A stretch of DNA of 64,000 nt from Sphingopyxis sp. 113P3 (GTDB lineage Bacteria > Pseudomonadota > Alphaproteobacteria > Sphingomonadales > Sphingomonadaceae), in the NCBI RefSeq assembly GCF_001278035.1, contig NZ_CP009452.1:1831501-1895500 (forward strand). Direction: 5' to 3'. The notes under the pieces are model-generated. The model searched no databases. It had not been told where the DNA came from and was given only the letters and a program-made list of their open reading frames with translations. Position 1 is the stretch's first letter. Each line of letters opens with the position of its first letter. Below are positions 28,342 through 36,465 of the stretch, one piece after another. Made by a program: the position numbers and the translations under genes.

Positions 28342-31300
28342 TGGCAACGGACGCGCCCTTCGATGCCGAGGATGGCGCGCCCGCCGCCGCCAGTCCCTGG
28401 CCGCGCCGCATCGCGCGCTGGGCCGCCGCCGGGCTCCTCGGTCTTCTCGCGCTAGTCGCGCTCTTCCTCGTTGGCCTCAACAGCGACGCGGGGCGACGCT
28501 TTGTCGTCACCCAGATCGAGAAATATGAATTTGAAAACGGGATGAAGATCGGCATCGGTCGGCTCGACGGGTCGCTCTACGGCGCGATGATCGTCCGCGA
28601 CTTTTCGCTGTCGGACACCAAGGGGCGCTTCCTCACCTCGCCTGAATTGCGCATCGACTGGCGGCCCTTTGCCTTCCTGTCGAACCATGTCGATGTGCGC
28701 TCGGCGACCGCGAGGCTGATCAATGTCGAGCGATTGCCCGAATTCAAGCCGGTGCCCGACACAGACGAGCCGCTGCTTCCCGACATCGACATCGACGTTT
28801 CAAGGCTTGAAGTCGACCGGATCGTCTTCGCACCGGCTGTTGCTGGCGAACGCCAGGAGGCGCGCCTCAGCGGCAAGATCGCTATCGCTGACCGCCGCGC
28901 GCAGGTGAATGCTGATGCCGAGACGATCGGCGCGAACGCCAAAGGGGACACGCTGAAACTGCTGCTCGATGCGGTGCCCGAGCAGAACCGGCTCGCGATG
29001 ACGCTCGATATGCGCGCGCCCGCAGGCGGGGTACTCGCGGCGATGGGCGGTTTTAGCGAACCGCTCACCGCGAAGCTCGATGGGCGCGGCGACTGGAAGG
29101 CTTGGAAAGGAACGCTCAACGCCAACCTTGGCGCCAGCCCGCTGGCGCGCATCGCCCTTACCGCGCGGGACGGCGAATTTGCCGCCAAGGGCGAGGCTCA
29201 GCCCGCCAGGCTCCTCGCCGGAGCAAGCGCCGCGCTTTTCTCGCCCAGGACCGACATCGACCTCAAGGCGCGGCTCGCCGAGCGCAAGGCCGATCTCGAC
29301 GGTCGACTTTCGTCGGAGGCGTTCCGCCTCGGGATCAGCGGCGGTGTCGATCTCGGCACCAATCGCTACGAGGACCTCGCTCTTGCCTTTGTGCTGCTGC
29401 GCCCCGGGGCCCTCGCGCCGGCGGTCCGCGGGAGCGGGGTGCGTGCAAGCGCGAAACTCAACGGCGCCTTCGCGCTTCCGACGGTCGAATATCAGGCAAA
29501 TGCGGCGGCGCTCGCGGTGAACGACATCGTGGTCGAGGCGCTTAGCCTCTCGGGCAAGGCGCGCGTCGATGCCGACCAGATCCTGATCCCCGTCGCGGGG
29601 CGCGCGGCGCGCATTCGCGGGCTCGATACCGTCGCTGGCGGGACGCTCACCGCCGTGCGCCTCGACGGCGACCTTGCCTATGCCGAGGGCCGCATCCTCA
29701 GCGACAATCTGCGCCTGCGCTCGCCGCGCATCGACGCCAAGGCCATCATCGTCGCTGACCTCAACAAGGGCTTCTACACCGGCGCGATCGACGGGCGCGT
29801 CAACAACTACCGGATCGAAAGCGTCGGCCTGTTCAATATCGATACGCGGATGGACCTCAAGACCGAGCCGCGCGGCGGCTGGGCGATCGCAGGCCGCGTC
29901 CGCGCACGCTCGACACAGCTCTTCAATTCAGGCGTGCGCGACCTTCTCGGCGGCAATGCCGTGACGAGCGCCGACGTCCGCTATGGCACCGACGGCATTG
30001 TCCACTTTTCGGACCTGCGGCTGAGCGCGCCGCGGCTTCGCGTCACCGGCGGACAGGGGAGCTACGCGCCTGACGGCCGCATCCGGCTCGCGGCCCGTGC
30101 GCAGTCGGCCGACTATGGCCCGCTCGGCGTCGAGGTCGCGGGCACGATCAGCGACCCGCGCGCGGTACTGCGGGCCGAGCGTCCGGGTCTGGGGATTGGG
30201 CTTGCCAATCTCGAAGCGCGGATAAACGGCGCGCCGAACGGCTACCGGCTCGCTGCAACCGGCGATACTGACTATGGTCCCTTGTCAGCTGATGTCGTGC
30301 TGCTCACCGCAAGCGGACCGCTGACAATCGACGTCGAACGCGCGGACCTTTCGGGCATCGTGATGCAGGGTCGGCTGGTCCAGAGCGGGGCGGGACCCTT
30401 TGTCGGGCGGCTCGACGCGGCGGGGCAGGGGCTTGGCGGGCTCGTCCGCCTCAGCGCGGACGGTCCGTATCAGGCCGCCGCAATCAATGTGCGGGCCAAT
30501 AATGTCACCTTGCCGGGCCCGGCGCAGCTCCGGGTCGGATCGGCAGTCGTCGATGCCGACGTCACGCTTTACGACCAGCCGCGGGTCATCGCGGACATCC
30601 AGCTTGCTTCAACGCGCATCCGCGAAGTCGACATTGCGGTGGGGCGCGTGAAGATCGATTATCAGGATGGACGCGGCAAGGCGCAGGCCCTCGTCGAGGG
30701 GGTGAGCGGCGTTCCGTTCCGCGTTGCGGTAAACGGCGACCTTCAGCCCGACCTCTGGCGCGCCTCGGTGCAGGGGCGCGCGGCGGGCATCGCCTTCAAG
30801 ACGGCGTCACCCGCGCGGATCGTCCCCGGCGCCGATGGTTATGAACTATTGCCGACCACCATCGATCTCGGGCGCGGCAGCAGCGCCCGTCTTGCCGGGC
30901 GGTTCGGGGAGGGGGTCATGCTCCAGAGCCGGCTCGACCGCGTCAACATGACGCTCCTCAACGCCGTCTATCCCGACATGGGGCTTGGAGGCCGCGCGAG
31001 CGGCAGCCTCGATTTCGAGCAGGCGAGCGCGGACGCCTTTCCCCGCGCCGACGCCAGGCTGACGGTCAACAATTTTACCCGGACGACCGCCGCGACGGTG
31101 AGCGAGCCGGTGGACATTAATTTTGCAGGCAAGCTGCTCGCCGACGGCGGCGAGGCGCGCGCCGTGATCCGCAAGCGCGGCAGCGTGATCGGGCGGCTGC
31201 AGGCCTCGCTCCGCCCGCTTGGGCCAGGCGCGGGACCCTGGACAACGCGCCTCAGCGCCGCCCCGCTGTCGGGCGGCGTCCGCTACAACGGACCCGCCGA

Positions 31301-32570
31301 AACTCTCTTCTCCTTCGTCGGAACGGGCGAGCAGCGCCTCTCCGGCCCGATCGCGCTGGCAGCCGATTTCAGCTGCCGCGTCGCCGACCCCTGTCTAAAC
31401 GGCGTCGTACGCGGGAACGGCATGGTCTATGAGAATCTCACCTACGGGACGCGGCTCACCGATATCGTGACGAACGGCCGCTTCACGGGCAACCGGCTCG
31501 AGATCGAGCAATTTACCGCAACCGCGGGCGACGGGTCGATCAAGGCGAATGGCTTTGTGAGCCTCGCGGCGGCCGATGGTTATCCGATGAAGATCGAGGC
31601 GACGCTCGACAATGCGCGGCTCGCGCGCAGCGACAATATCGGCGCGCGCGCCACCGGCAATCTGACCCTTGAAAAGGCTAAGGGGCAGGCGGCACTCCTC
31701 TCAGGGAGCCTCAGGCTTCCCGAAACGCGCTACCGGATCGTTCGCGAGGGCGCAGCGCAAGTCCCGGTGCTCACCGGCGTCCGCCGCAAGCCCCCGGCAG
31801 GACGCCAACGTATCAGCGGCGAGGGGCTCGCGGCGGTCGGCGGCAGTCTCTTTGATCTCATCCGTCTCGACATCCGCCTGCGCGCGCCAGACCAGATCTA
31901 TGTGAGCGGCATGGGGCTCGAAACCGAATGGCAGGCCGACGTGACGCTGCAGGGGACGACCGAGGCGCCGCGCGTGACCGGCGAAATCGACCTCGTGCGC
32001 GGCACGCTCGGCTTTGCCGGCCGCTCGTTCGATCTTGAGGAGGGCAAGGTGACCTTCCCGACGGGCGATGCCTATGATCCCTCGATCCGCCTTCTTGCGA
32101 GCGACACGATCGAGGAGGTGACGGTCAACGTCGCGGTCTCGGGCCGTGCGATGAACCCGCAGATCAATTTCTCAAGCGTGCCGGGGCTGCCGCAGGACGA
32201 AATCGTCTCGCGCATTCTCTTCGGCGACTCGATCACGACGCTGTCGCCGCTCCAGGCGGTGCAGCTCGCCTCGTCATTGAATGCGCTGCGCAGCGGCGGC
32301 GGGGGGCTCAGTCCTTTGGGCGCGCTCCAGTCGGCAACGGGCATCGACCGGCTGCGCATTCTGGGGCCCGATGATACGCAGGGCCGAGGCACAGCGCTCG
32401 CCGCCGGGCAATATATTTCGAACGATATCTATCTTGAGGTGATCACCGACGCGCGCGGCTATACCGCGACCCAGCTCGAGATCAGCCTGTCGCGCGCGCT
32501 GTCGCTTCTCAGCCAAGCGGGCGGCTCGGGCCAGTCGAACCTCTCGATCCGCTATCGCAAGGATTATTGA
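28341..32570 (+). CDS. tamB: TamB-type translocation/assembly protein (AsmA-like, DUF490)
   Basis: This 1,409-residue protein has one N-terminal membrane anchor (AAAGLLGLLALVALFLVGL) followed by a very long beta-rich repetitive region. It ends with the conserved TamB/DUF490 domain: VRGTLGFAGRSFDLEEGKVTF, then LPQDEIVSRILFGDSI and YISNDIYLEV. Such proteins span the periplasm as a lipid-conducting groove and pair with TamA. The gene overlaps tamA (TGATG) and is followed by a lipoprotein gene through the same kind of overlap, so the three are cotranscribed. Confidence 0.93.
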   Translation: MATDAPFDAEDGAPAAASPWPRRIARWAAAGLLGLLALVALFLVGLNSDAGRRFVVTQIEKYEFENGMKIGIGRLDGSLYGAMIVRDFSLSDTKGRFLTSPELRIDWRPFAFLSNHVDVRSATARLINVERLPEFKPVPDTDEPLLPDIDIDVSRLEVDRIVFAPAVAGERQEARLSGKIAIADRRAQVNADAETIGANAKGDTLKLLLDAVPEQNRLAMTLDMRAPAGGVLAAMGGFSEPLTAKLDGRGDWKAWKGTLNANLGASPLARIALTARDGEFAAKGEAQPARLLAGASAALFSPRTDIDLKARLAERKADLDGRLSSEAFRLGISGGVDLGTNRYEDLALAFVLLRPGALAPAVRGSGVRASAKLNGAFALPTVEYQANAAALAVNDIVVEALSLSGKARVDADQILIPVAGRAARIRGLDTVAGGTLTAVRLDGDLAYAEGRILSDNLRLRSPRIDAKAIIVADLNKGFYTGAIDGRVNNYRIESVGLFNIDTRMDLKTEPRGGWAIAGRVRARSTQLFNSGVRDLLGGNAVTSADVRYGTDGIVHFSDLRLSAPRLRVTGGQGSYAPDGRIRLAARAQSADYGPLGVEVAGTISDPRAVLRAERPGLGIGLANLEARINGAPNGYRLAATGDTDYGPLSADVVLLTASGPLTIDVERADLSGIVMQGRLVQSGAGPFVGRLDAAGQGLGGLVRLSADGPYQAAAINVRANNVTLPGPAQLRVGSAVVDADVTLYDQPRVIADIQLASTRIREVDIAVGRVKIDYQDGRGKAQALVEGVSGVPFRVAVNGDLQPDLWRASVQGRAAGIAFKTASPARIVPGADGYELLPTTIDLGRGSSARLAGRFGEGVMLQSRLDRVNMTLLNAVYPDMGLGGRASGSLDFEQASADAFPRADARLTVNNFTRTTAATVSEPVDINFAGKLLADGGEARAVIRKRGSVIGRLQASLRPLGPGAGPWTTRLSAAPLSGGVRYNGPAETLFSFVGTGEQRLSGPIALAADFSCRVADPCLNGVVRGNGMVYENLTYGTRLTDIVTNGRFTGNRLEIEQFTATAGDGSIKANGFVSLAAADGYPMKIEATLDNARLARSDNIGARATGNLTLEKAKGQAALLSGSLRLPETRYRIVREGAAQVPVLTGVRRKPPAGRQRISGEGLAAVGGSLFDLIRLDIRLRAPDQIYVSGMGLETEWQADVTLQGTTEAPRVTGEIDLVRGTLGFAGRSFDLEEGKVTFPTGDAYDPSIRLLASDTIEEVTVNVAVSGRAMNPQINFSSVPGLPQDEIVSRILFGDSITTLSPLQAVQLASSLNALRSGGGGLSPLGALQSATGIDRLRILGPDDTQGRGTALAAGQYISNDIYLEVITDARGYTATQLEISLSRALSLLSQAGGSGQSNLSIRYRKDY

Positions 32571-32791
32571 TGCGCGTGGCATTCCTCTTGCTTGCGCTTC
32601 TCTCCCTCGGTGCCTGCAAGGATGAGCCCGATTTCGAGACGCGCTACGAAAGGGCCGTGAAGGAGGTCGATGCGAGGGCGAAGGCGATGGACGCCGACAT
32701 CGCCGAGGCCGAGCGAGCGGCAAAGGCCGCAGGGGTAGATCCATCGGTCCCGGCCGAGCTCGGCGAACGAGGCGAACCACTTCCACAATAG
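32570..32791 (+). CDS. Small lipoprotein downstream of tamB, unknown function
   Basis: This 73-residue protein starts MRVAFLLLALLSLGAC with a clear lipobox (LGAC). The mature part is charged and helical (VKEVDARAKAMDADIAEAE), possibly a short coiled coil. ATG32570 overlaps the tamB stop (TGATG). I do not recognise a family, but similar small lipoproteins after tamB occur in related bacteria. An accessory role in the Tam system is a guess from position. Confidence 0.75.
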   Translation: MRVAFLLLALLSLGACKDEPDFETRYERAVKEVDARAKAMDADIAEAERAAKAAGVDPSVPAELGERGEPLPQ

Positions 32792-32837
32792 CCGGAGCTC
32801 GCGGGGCTTGCCTTGCGCCGATCCGCCGTCTAACGCC

Positions 32838-32965
32838 TCCCCGTCATCTGGGGAGTAGCCAGCCGCCCGTTCGGGGCGGGCCGCCGCGTCAACATGCTCG
32901 GCCGAGAGGTCGTGGTGCGGTGGAAGCGGGTCACCGCTTGGGCGAGACCAATGGCGTCGACCTTT
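32838..32965 (+). promoter_or_regulatory. yybP-ykoY-type (Mn2+) riboswitch
   Basis: The leader contains CATCTGGGGAGTAGCC, a variable GC-rich stem, GTCAACATGCTCGGC, GAGAGG, and later GGGCGAGACCAATGG. These match the conserved pieces of the yybP-ykoY Mn2+-sensing RNA. It lies about 70 bp upstream of a GDT1/UPF0016 gene, a usual target. It should turn the gene on at high manganese. Confidence 0.85.
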
Positions 32966-33033
32966 CGTCCGGGCCGGGCGGCGGGTTCGATAGCCGTTGG
33001 AATCGCGCTGCCGCCCGGCCCCGAGGTTTGTTC

Positions 33034-33603
33034 ATGGAAGCCATTTTGACGTCGACCGCCGTCGTCGCCCTCGCCGAGATCGGCGACAAGACGCAGCTGC
33101 TCGCCATTCTTCTTGCGACGCGCTTCAATCGTCCCCTTCCGATCATCTTCGGCATTCTGGTTGCGACCCTCGCGAACCATGCACTCGCCGCGCTGCTCGG
33201 CGCGCAGGCCGCCGCCTTCCTTGACAGCCATGTCTTTCGCTATGCGGTTGGCGCCTCGTTCCTTGCGATGGCGATGTGGACGCTCATTCCTGACAAGCTC
33301 GACGACGAGGAAGCACCCAAGCCGCGCTTCGGCGCCTTCCTGACGACGCTTGTTGCCTTCTTCCTCGTCGAGATGGGCGACAAGACGCAGGTGGCGACGA
33401 TCGCGCTTGGCGCGCAATATCAAAGCGTCCTCTGGGTCACGGCCGGGACCACGCTCGGCATGATGATCGCCAACGTCCCGGCGATTTTCCTTGGCAATGA
33501 GCTGCTGAAGCGCGTGAACCTTGCCACCGTGCGACGGATCACGGCGGCGCTTTTCCTGGTGATCGGTCTCTGGGTGATTGCGCAGACAGCGGGCTGGCTC
33601 TGA
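33034..33603 (+). CDS. GDT1/TMEM165 (UPF0016) family cation transporter
   Basis: This 189-residue membrane protein has two copies of the family signature, EIGDKTQ (about residues 17-23) and EMGDKTQ (about 114-120), each in a three-helix repeat. Family members export Mn2+ or exchange Ca2+/Mn2+ with H+. ATG33034 gives MEAILTSTAVVALAEIG. The longer frame from 32920 lies in the riboswitch and is not used. The Mn riboswitch in front supports a manganese-export role, similar to MntX-like proteins. Confidence 0.92.
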   Translation: MEAILTSTAVVALAEIGDKTQLLAILLATRFNRPLPIIFGILVATLANHALAALLGAQAAAFLDSHVFRYAVGASFLAMAMWTLIPDKLDDEEAPKPRFGAFLTTLVAFFLVEMGDKTQVATIALGAQYQSVLWVTAGTTLGMMIANVPAIFLGNELLKRVNLATVRRITAALFLVIGLWVIAQTAGWL

Positions 33604-33651
33604 TCCATGGTGTGAAGCGCTTGCTCATCGCCAGGACCGATCACTTATCGT

Positions 33652-34563
33652 TTACGGTGAGTCCGTCCGGAGCGCGTCAATATGCTCGCGACAAATCGTC
33701 TCGACGAGACCTTCGAGCATGGCGACGCGCTCGCCGATCCAGCTCAGCTCCTCGACGCTGATCTTGAATTGAGGCGAGTACCTGGCCTGGACATACGCGA
33801 GACGCAGCAGCTCGAAGCAGCGGCGGCTGAATTTGTCTTTGCGCGGCCAGGCCTCGGCGAGCGCGGGCGCGATCTGCTCGCACTGCGAGCGCAGGAAATT
33901 GAGACGGTGCGATTTTGGCGAGTACAGACACAGCACGAGCAAGGTGCAATGATAAAGGCGCTCGGTCGCCTGATGAAACGCGAACGCGGCTTCTTTTGGT
34001 GCGTCGGTTGAAGAAAAGAATTCCGCGCCACGCCGGAAATTCTGCGCACTCTTGAACCACTCATCAAAGTATTTCTCCGCCTCAACCCGCGCTTCCTCGG
34101 ACGGCAGGTTGCGCGGCTGCGCAAACTCGAACCCTTCGGCCTCGTAGAGCGCGATGCCTTGCTCGATGATATCGACGAAGAAAGGGCGCCCGCGCTCAAG
34201 CTGCGCGTTCACGTCCTTCAGCGAATGCACGATGAAGCTCACCGGTGCGCTCAGCGTCTTCGCGATCGTCACCTCGCGCATCAGCCGATCCTCGGCTGCC
34301 GACCAATGCTCGAACTCGGTGAGCCGGTCGTAGTTGACCACGACGAGGATGTCATAGTCAGAGTGATATCCACCGACCGGGTCATCGACCCAGTCACCGC
34401 GGGCGTAGCTCCCGTAGAGGATGACCTTGAGGATGCGGCCCTTGCGGTTCCAGTCGGCATTGCCGCGCGCGTGCGCGGTCTCGAATTCCTCGAACAGGAT
34501 GCGCACGACCTCGGCAATTTCGCGCTGCTTGGCTGGCGGGAGATGATCAAGGCCGGTTCGCAT
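33652..34563 (-). CDS. Nucleotidyltransferase-HEPN fusion protein
   Basis: This 303-residue protein has an N-terminal MNT-type nucleotidyltransferase domain with LYGSYARGDW and YDILVVV (GSX10DXD-like), and a C-terminal HEPN domain (from about residue 160) with AAFAFHQATERLYHC. Separate MNT and HEPN proteins form toxin-antitoxin pairs in which the MNT adds AMP to the HEPN RNase. Fused forms are common and less clear. ATG34563 (MRTGLDHLPP) is preferred over 34605. It lies at the end of an ardC-sigma-like block, typical cargo of conjugative elements. Confidence 0.85.
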   Translation of the reverse strand: MRTGLDHLPPAKQREIAEVVRILFEEFETAHARGNADWNRKGRILKVILYGSYARGDWVDDPVGGYHSDYDILVVVNYDRLTEFEHWSAAEDRLMREVTIAKTLSAPVSFIVHSLKDVNAQLERGRPFFVDIIEQGIALYEAEGFEFAQPRNLPSEEARVEAEKYFDEWFKSAQNFRRGAEFFSSTDAPKEAAFAFHQATERLYHCTLLVLCLYSPKSHRLNFLRSQCEQIAPALAEAWPRKDKFSRRCFELLRLAYVQARYSPQFKISVEELSWIGERVAMLEGLVETICREHIDALRTDSP

Positions 34564-34620
34564 ATTCTCTACCCTGAAAGGCGGCGGGCGGGAAGGCAAG
34601 CCCATCCGGCCCGCCGTGTC

Positions 34621-34875
34621 TCAAAGCCATGGCCAGACGAGCCAGGGCAAGCGCGCATGGAGGCAGCGCGACCAGATGCCGAGCGCGCGCGCGAATTCCT
34701 CGGTGACCTCCTCGACGGTAATGCCGTGCCGCGTGGCGAGCTCGTGATAGGAGGTCTTGTCGAAGCGGATCGCGAGCAGGATATCGCCTTGCCTCGCACT
34801 CATCTTGGCAAGCGCGATGCGCATGCGGCGCTCGGTATCCTCGATGCTGACCTTGGAAAGATCGCGCCGCCTCAT
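34621..34875 (-). CDS. Small sigma-factor-like helix-turn-helix protein
   Basis: This 84-residue protein has a region resembling sigma-70 region 4 (SYHELATRHGITVEEVTEEFARAL, helix-turn-helix). Such RNA polymerase sigma factor-like mini proteins recur beside ardC in mobile elements of related bacteria. The start ATG34875 overlaps the stop of the ardC 3' fragment (ATGA), indicating that it was coupled to ardC. It may regulate the element, but function is not shown. Confidence 0.65.
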   Translation of the reverse strand: MRRRDLSKVSIEDTERRMRIALAKMSARQGDILLAIRFDKTSYHELATRHGITVEEVTEEFARALGIWSRCLHARLPWLVWPWL

Positions 34876-35074
34876 GGTGCGTCTCCAGCAAGGGCGAGGA
34901 GATAATCGCTCGCCTTGCTCGCAAGGCTCGCTGCGCGAAAGATTGCCCTCTCGTCGTCACGAAGCACCGAGAGCCACGAGGCAATATAATCTGAATGCCG
35001 CACGGTCGGTGTGATACCGAGCGACGCGCAGGTGAAGGCCGCTGCAATCTCGGCGATATATCCTGACAGTCCAG
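34872..35074 (-). pseudogene. ardC: ardC 3' fragment (C-terminus), detached by the recombinase island
   Basis: It encodes about 64 residues: SGYIAEIAAAFTCASLG, ITPTVRHSDYIASWL, LRDDERAIFRAASLASKA. This is the usual end of ArdC-type antirestriction/zincin-like proteins. The N-terminal part is at 41951-42668 in the same orientation. Both pieces meet at a shared 10-bp sequence, and joining them keeps the reading frame. The fragment's own upstream reading (into 35189) is island DNA. Confidence 0.85.
35065..35074. repeat. Left direct repeat (candidate att core) of the recombinase island
   Basis: GACAGTCCAG here matches GACTGTCCAG at 41941-41950 in 9 of 10 bases, in the same orientation and the same ardC codon frame (Gly, Gln or Leu, Ser). 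Confidence 0.7.
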
Positions 35075-35432
35075 CGAAAAATGGCGGTTGGAAGGTGAAA
35101 ACCATCGGTGCCTCCAGCACTGCCCAAAAACCCCATGGCTCCCCCGAGGCGGGGGTGGGCGGCGAGAACGACCGGAGAGGCCCGCGCAAGCGGGGGGCCG
35201 CACCCGGAGGGGCGAAATGAAATGGAGCAGCTCGGCGAAGCCGGGCTTGCGGCGCGCCGTGGCGGGCCTAGCAGGGAGCGCCGACCAGACCCGCATCGAG
35301 GGAGGCACGAAAAATAAGCGCCGCCGCGCCAGCGGCGTCCGCTGGTGAGCGGGCGAAGCCCGCGCATCGCCGTGCGCGACGAAGCGGCCGAGCCCGCGAG
35401 GGATCGACCGCTCGGCTTTGGTCGCTGCTGGA

Positions 35433-36296
35433 TCATGGCTGACGGGCGTGCATCCAGTCGGCCGCTGCCTGCGCCTTGCTCGCCGCGGTGAAGATCGCCC
35501 GCGGCTCGTCCTTGAGCAGTTGCAGCCAAGAGGCGATATAGGCCGCGTGATCGGGTCGCGGTTCGTGCGCGATCCCAAGATCGGCGAGCAGGAACGATGC
35601 GGTCAGTTCGGCGGTCGCTTCCTCCATGGCGAGCGCGTGCCTGGTCCACTTGGCGCTGAAATCCCGGTCAAGCCGATGGGCTGCGCCACTGGCATGAGCT
35701 GCCTCGTGAATATGGGTGGCGTAGAAGCCGTGGGCATCGTGGAAGGCGCTGAAATCCGGCATGTGAATGCGGTCTTCGGCGATATGATAATAGGCGCTGG
35801 CCGAGCCGTAGACAGTATCGATGCCGAGCGCGGCGATGAAGGCTTCGGCGGCGGCGAGGCGTTCGCTCTCAGGCAGGTCCGGCGCCGGTTCGGGCGCGTA
35901 GCCATCGACCTGATCGGCGTTGAACAGGCTGAACGCCTTGGCGAAAAGCCGTCGATGGTCGTCATCGCCGCCGGCGTCGTCACCCTTCGCGCGAAACTCC
36001 TTCCAGAGGACGCCGAGGCTGGCGTGCTCGCCCTTGCGGACCTGCGCGCCGAGCGCCTGCCACTGGCGATAGGTGCCCCAGACCCCGCTCGCGTAGCCGC
36101 TGCCATAGGCGGCCGCCCAGAGCGAGATCGTATTTATGCCGCGATAGGGCTTGCCGCTGGCGACGTTGGTCGGGCGGGTGACGTCGGCGCCAAAATGATG
36201 CCACGGCATGCGCCAGGTGCCGGTGCCGGCTTCGATGGCGTCGACGATCGCTTGCGTGACGCGAGCGTAGACGTCTGAGCGTGGTGAGGCTGACAT
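35433..36296 (-). CDS. ardC: ArdC-like antirestriction/zincin metallopeptidase-like protein (island copy)
   Basis: This 287-residue protein has an N-terminal DUF1738 domain (VYARVTQAIVDAIEAGTGTW, GKPYRGINTISLW) that binds single-stranded DNA in ArdC. It is followed by a zincin-like domain with HIHEAAHASG (HExxH) and the downstream MEEATAELTASF with a further Glu. The C-terminus is HAAYIASWLQLLKDEPRAI. ArdC of plasmids protects incoming ssDNA against restriction. ATG36296 follows a GGAGAA site, and a longer frame to 36377 lacks support. It is the same family as the gene the island interrupts, but clearly diverged in sequence. Confidence 0.9.
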   Translation of the reverse strand: MSASPRSDVYARVTQAIVDAIEAGTGTWRMPWHHFGADVTRPTNVASGKPYRGINTISLWAAAYGSGYASGVWGTYRQWQALGAQVRKGEHASLGVLWKEFRAKGDDAGGDDDHRRLFAKAFSLFNADQVDGYAPEPAPDLPESERLAAAEAFIAALGIDTVYGSASAYYHIAEDRIHMPDFSAFHDAHGFYATHIHEAAHASGAAHRLDRDFSAKWTRHALAMEEATAELTASFLLADLGIAHEPRPDHAAYIASWLQLLKDEPRAIFTAASKAQAAADWMHARQP

Positions 36297-36465
36297 GATA
36301 TGTTCTCCGTTCTCGCGCCGGGGACCATCCCCGGCGGCGGAGGCCCGTTCGCGCCGGGCACAGGGGGGCTCGCGCACCCGTCAGGGCCGCAGCGAAGCGA
36401 AGGACGGCGAAGCCGTTGCGCGGGCGCGCCGACCGGCGCAGGACTCCGCCAACAGCCGGGGTGGT

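Noticed and set aside
26017-28347. A 776-residue open frame antisense to tamA
   Set aside because: It mirrors a GC-rich coding gene codon for codon, has no ribosome site and no family resemblance. TamA on the other strand is certain.
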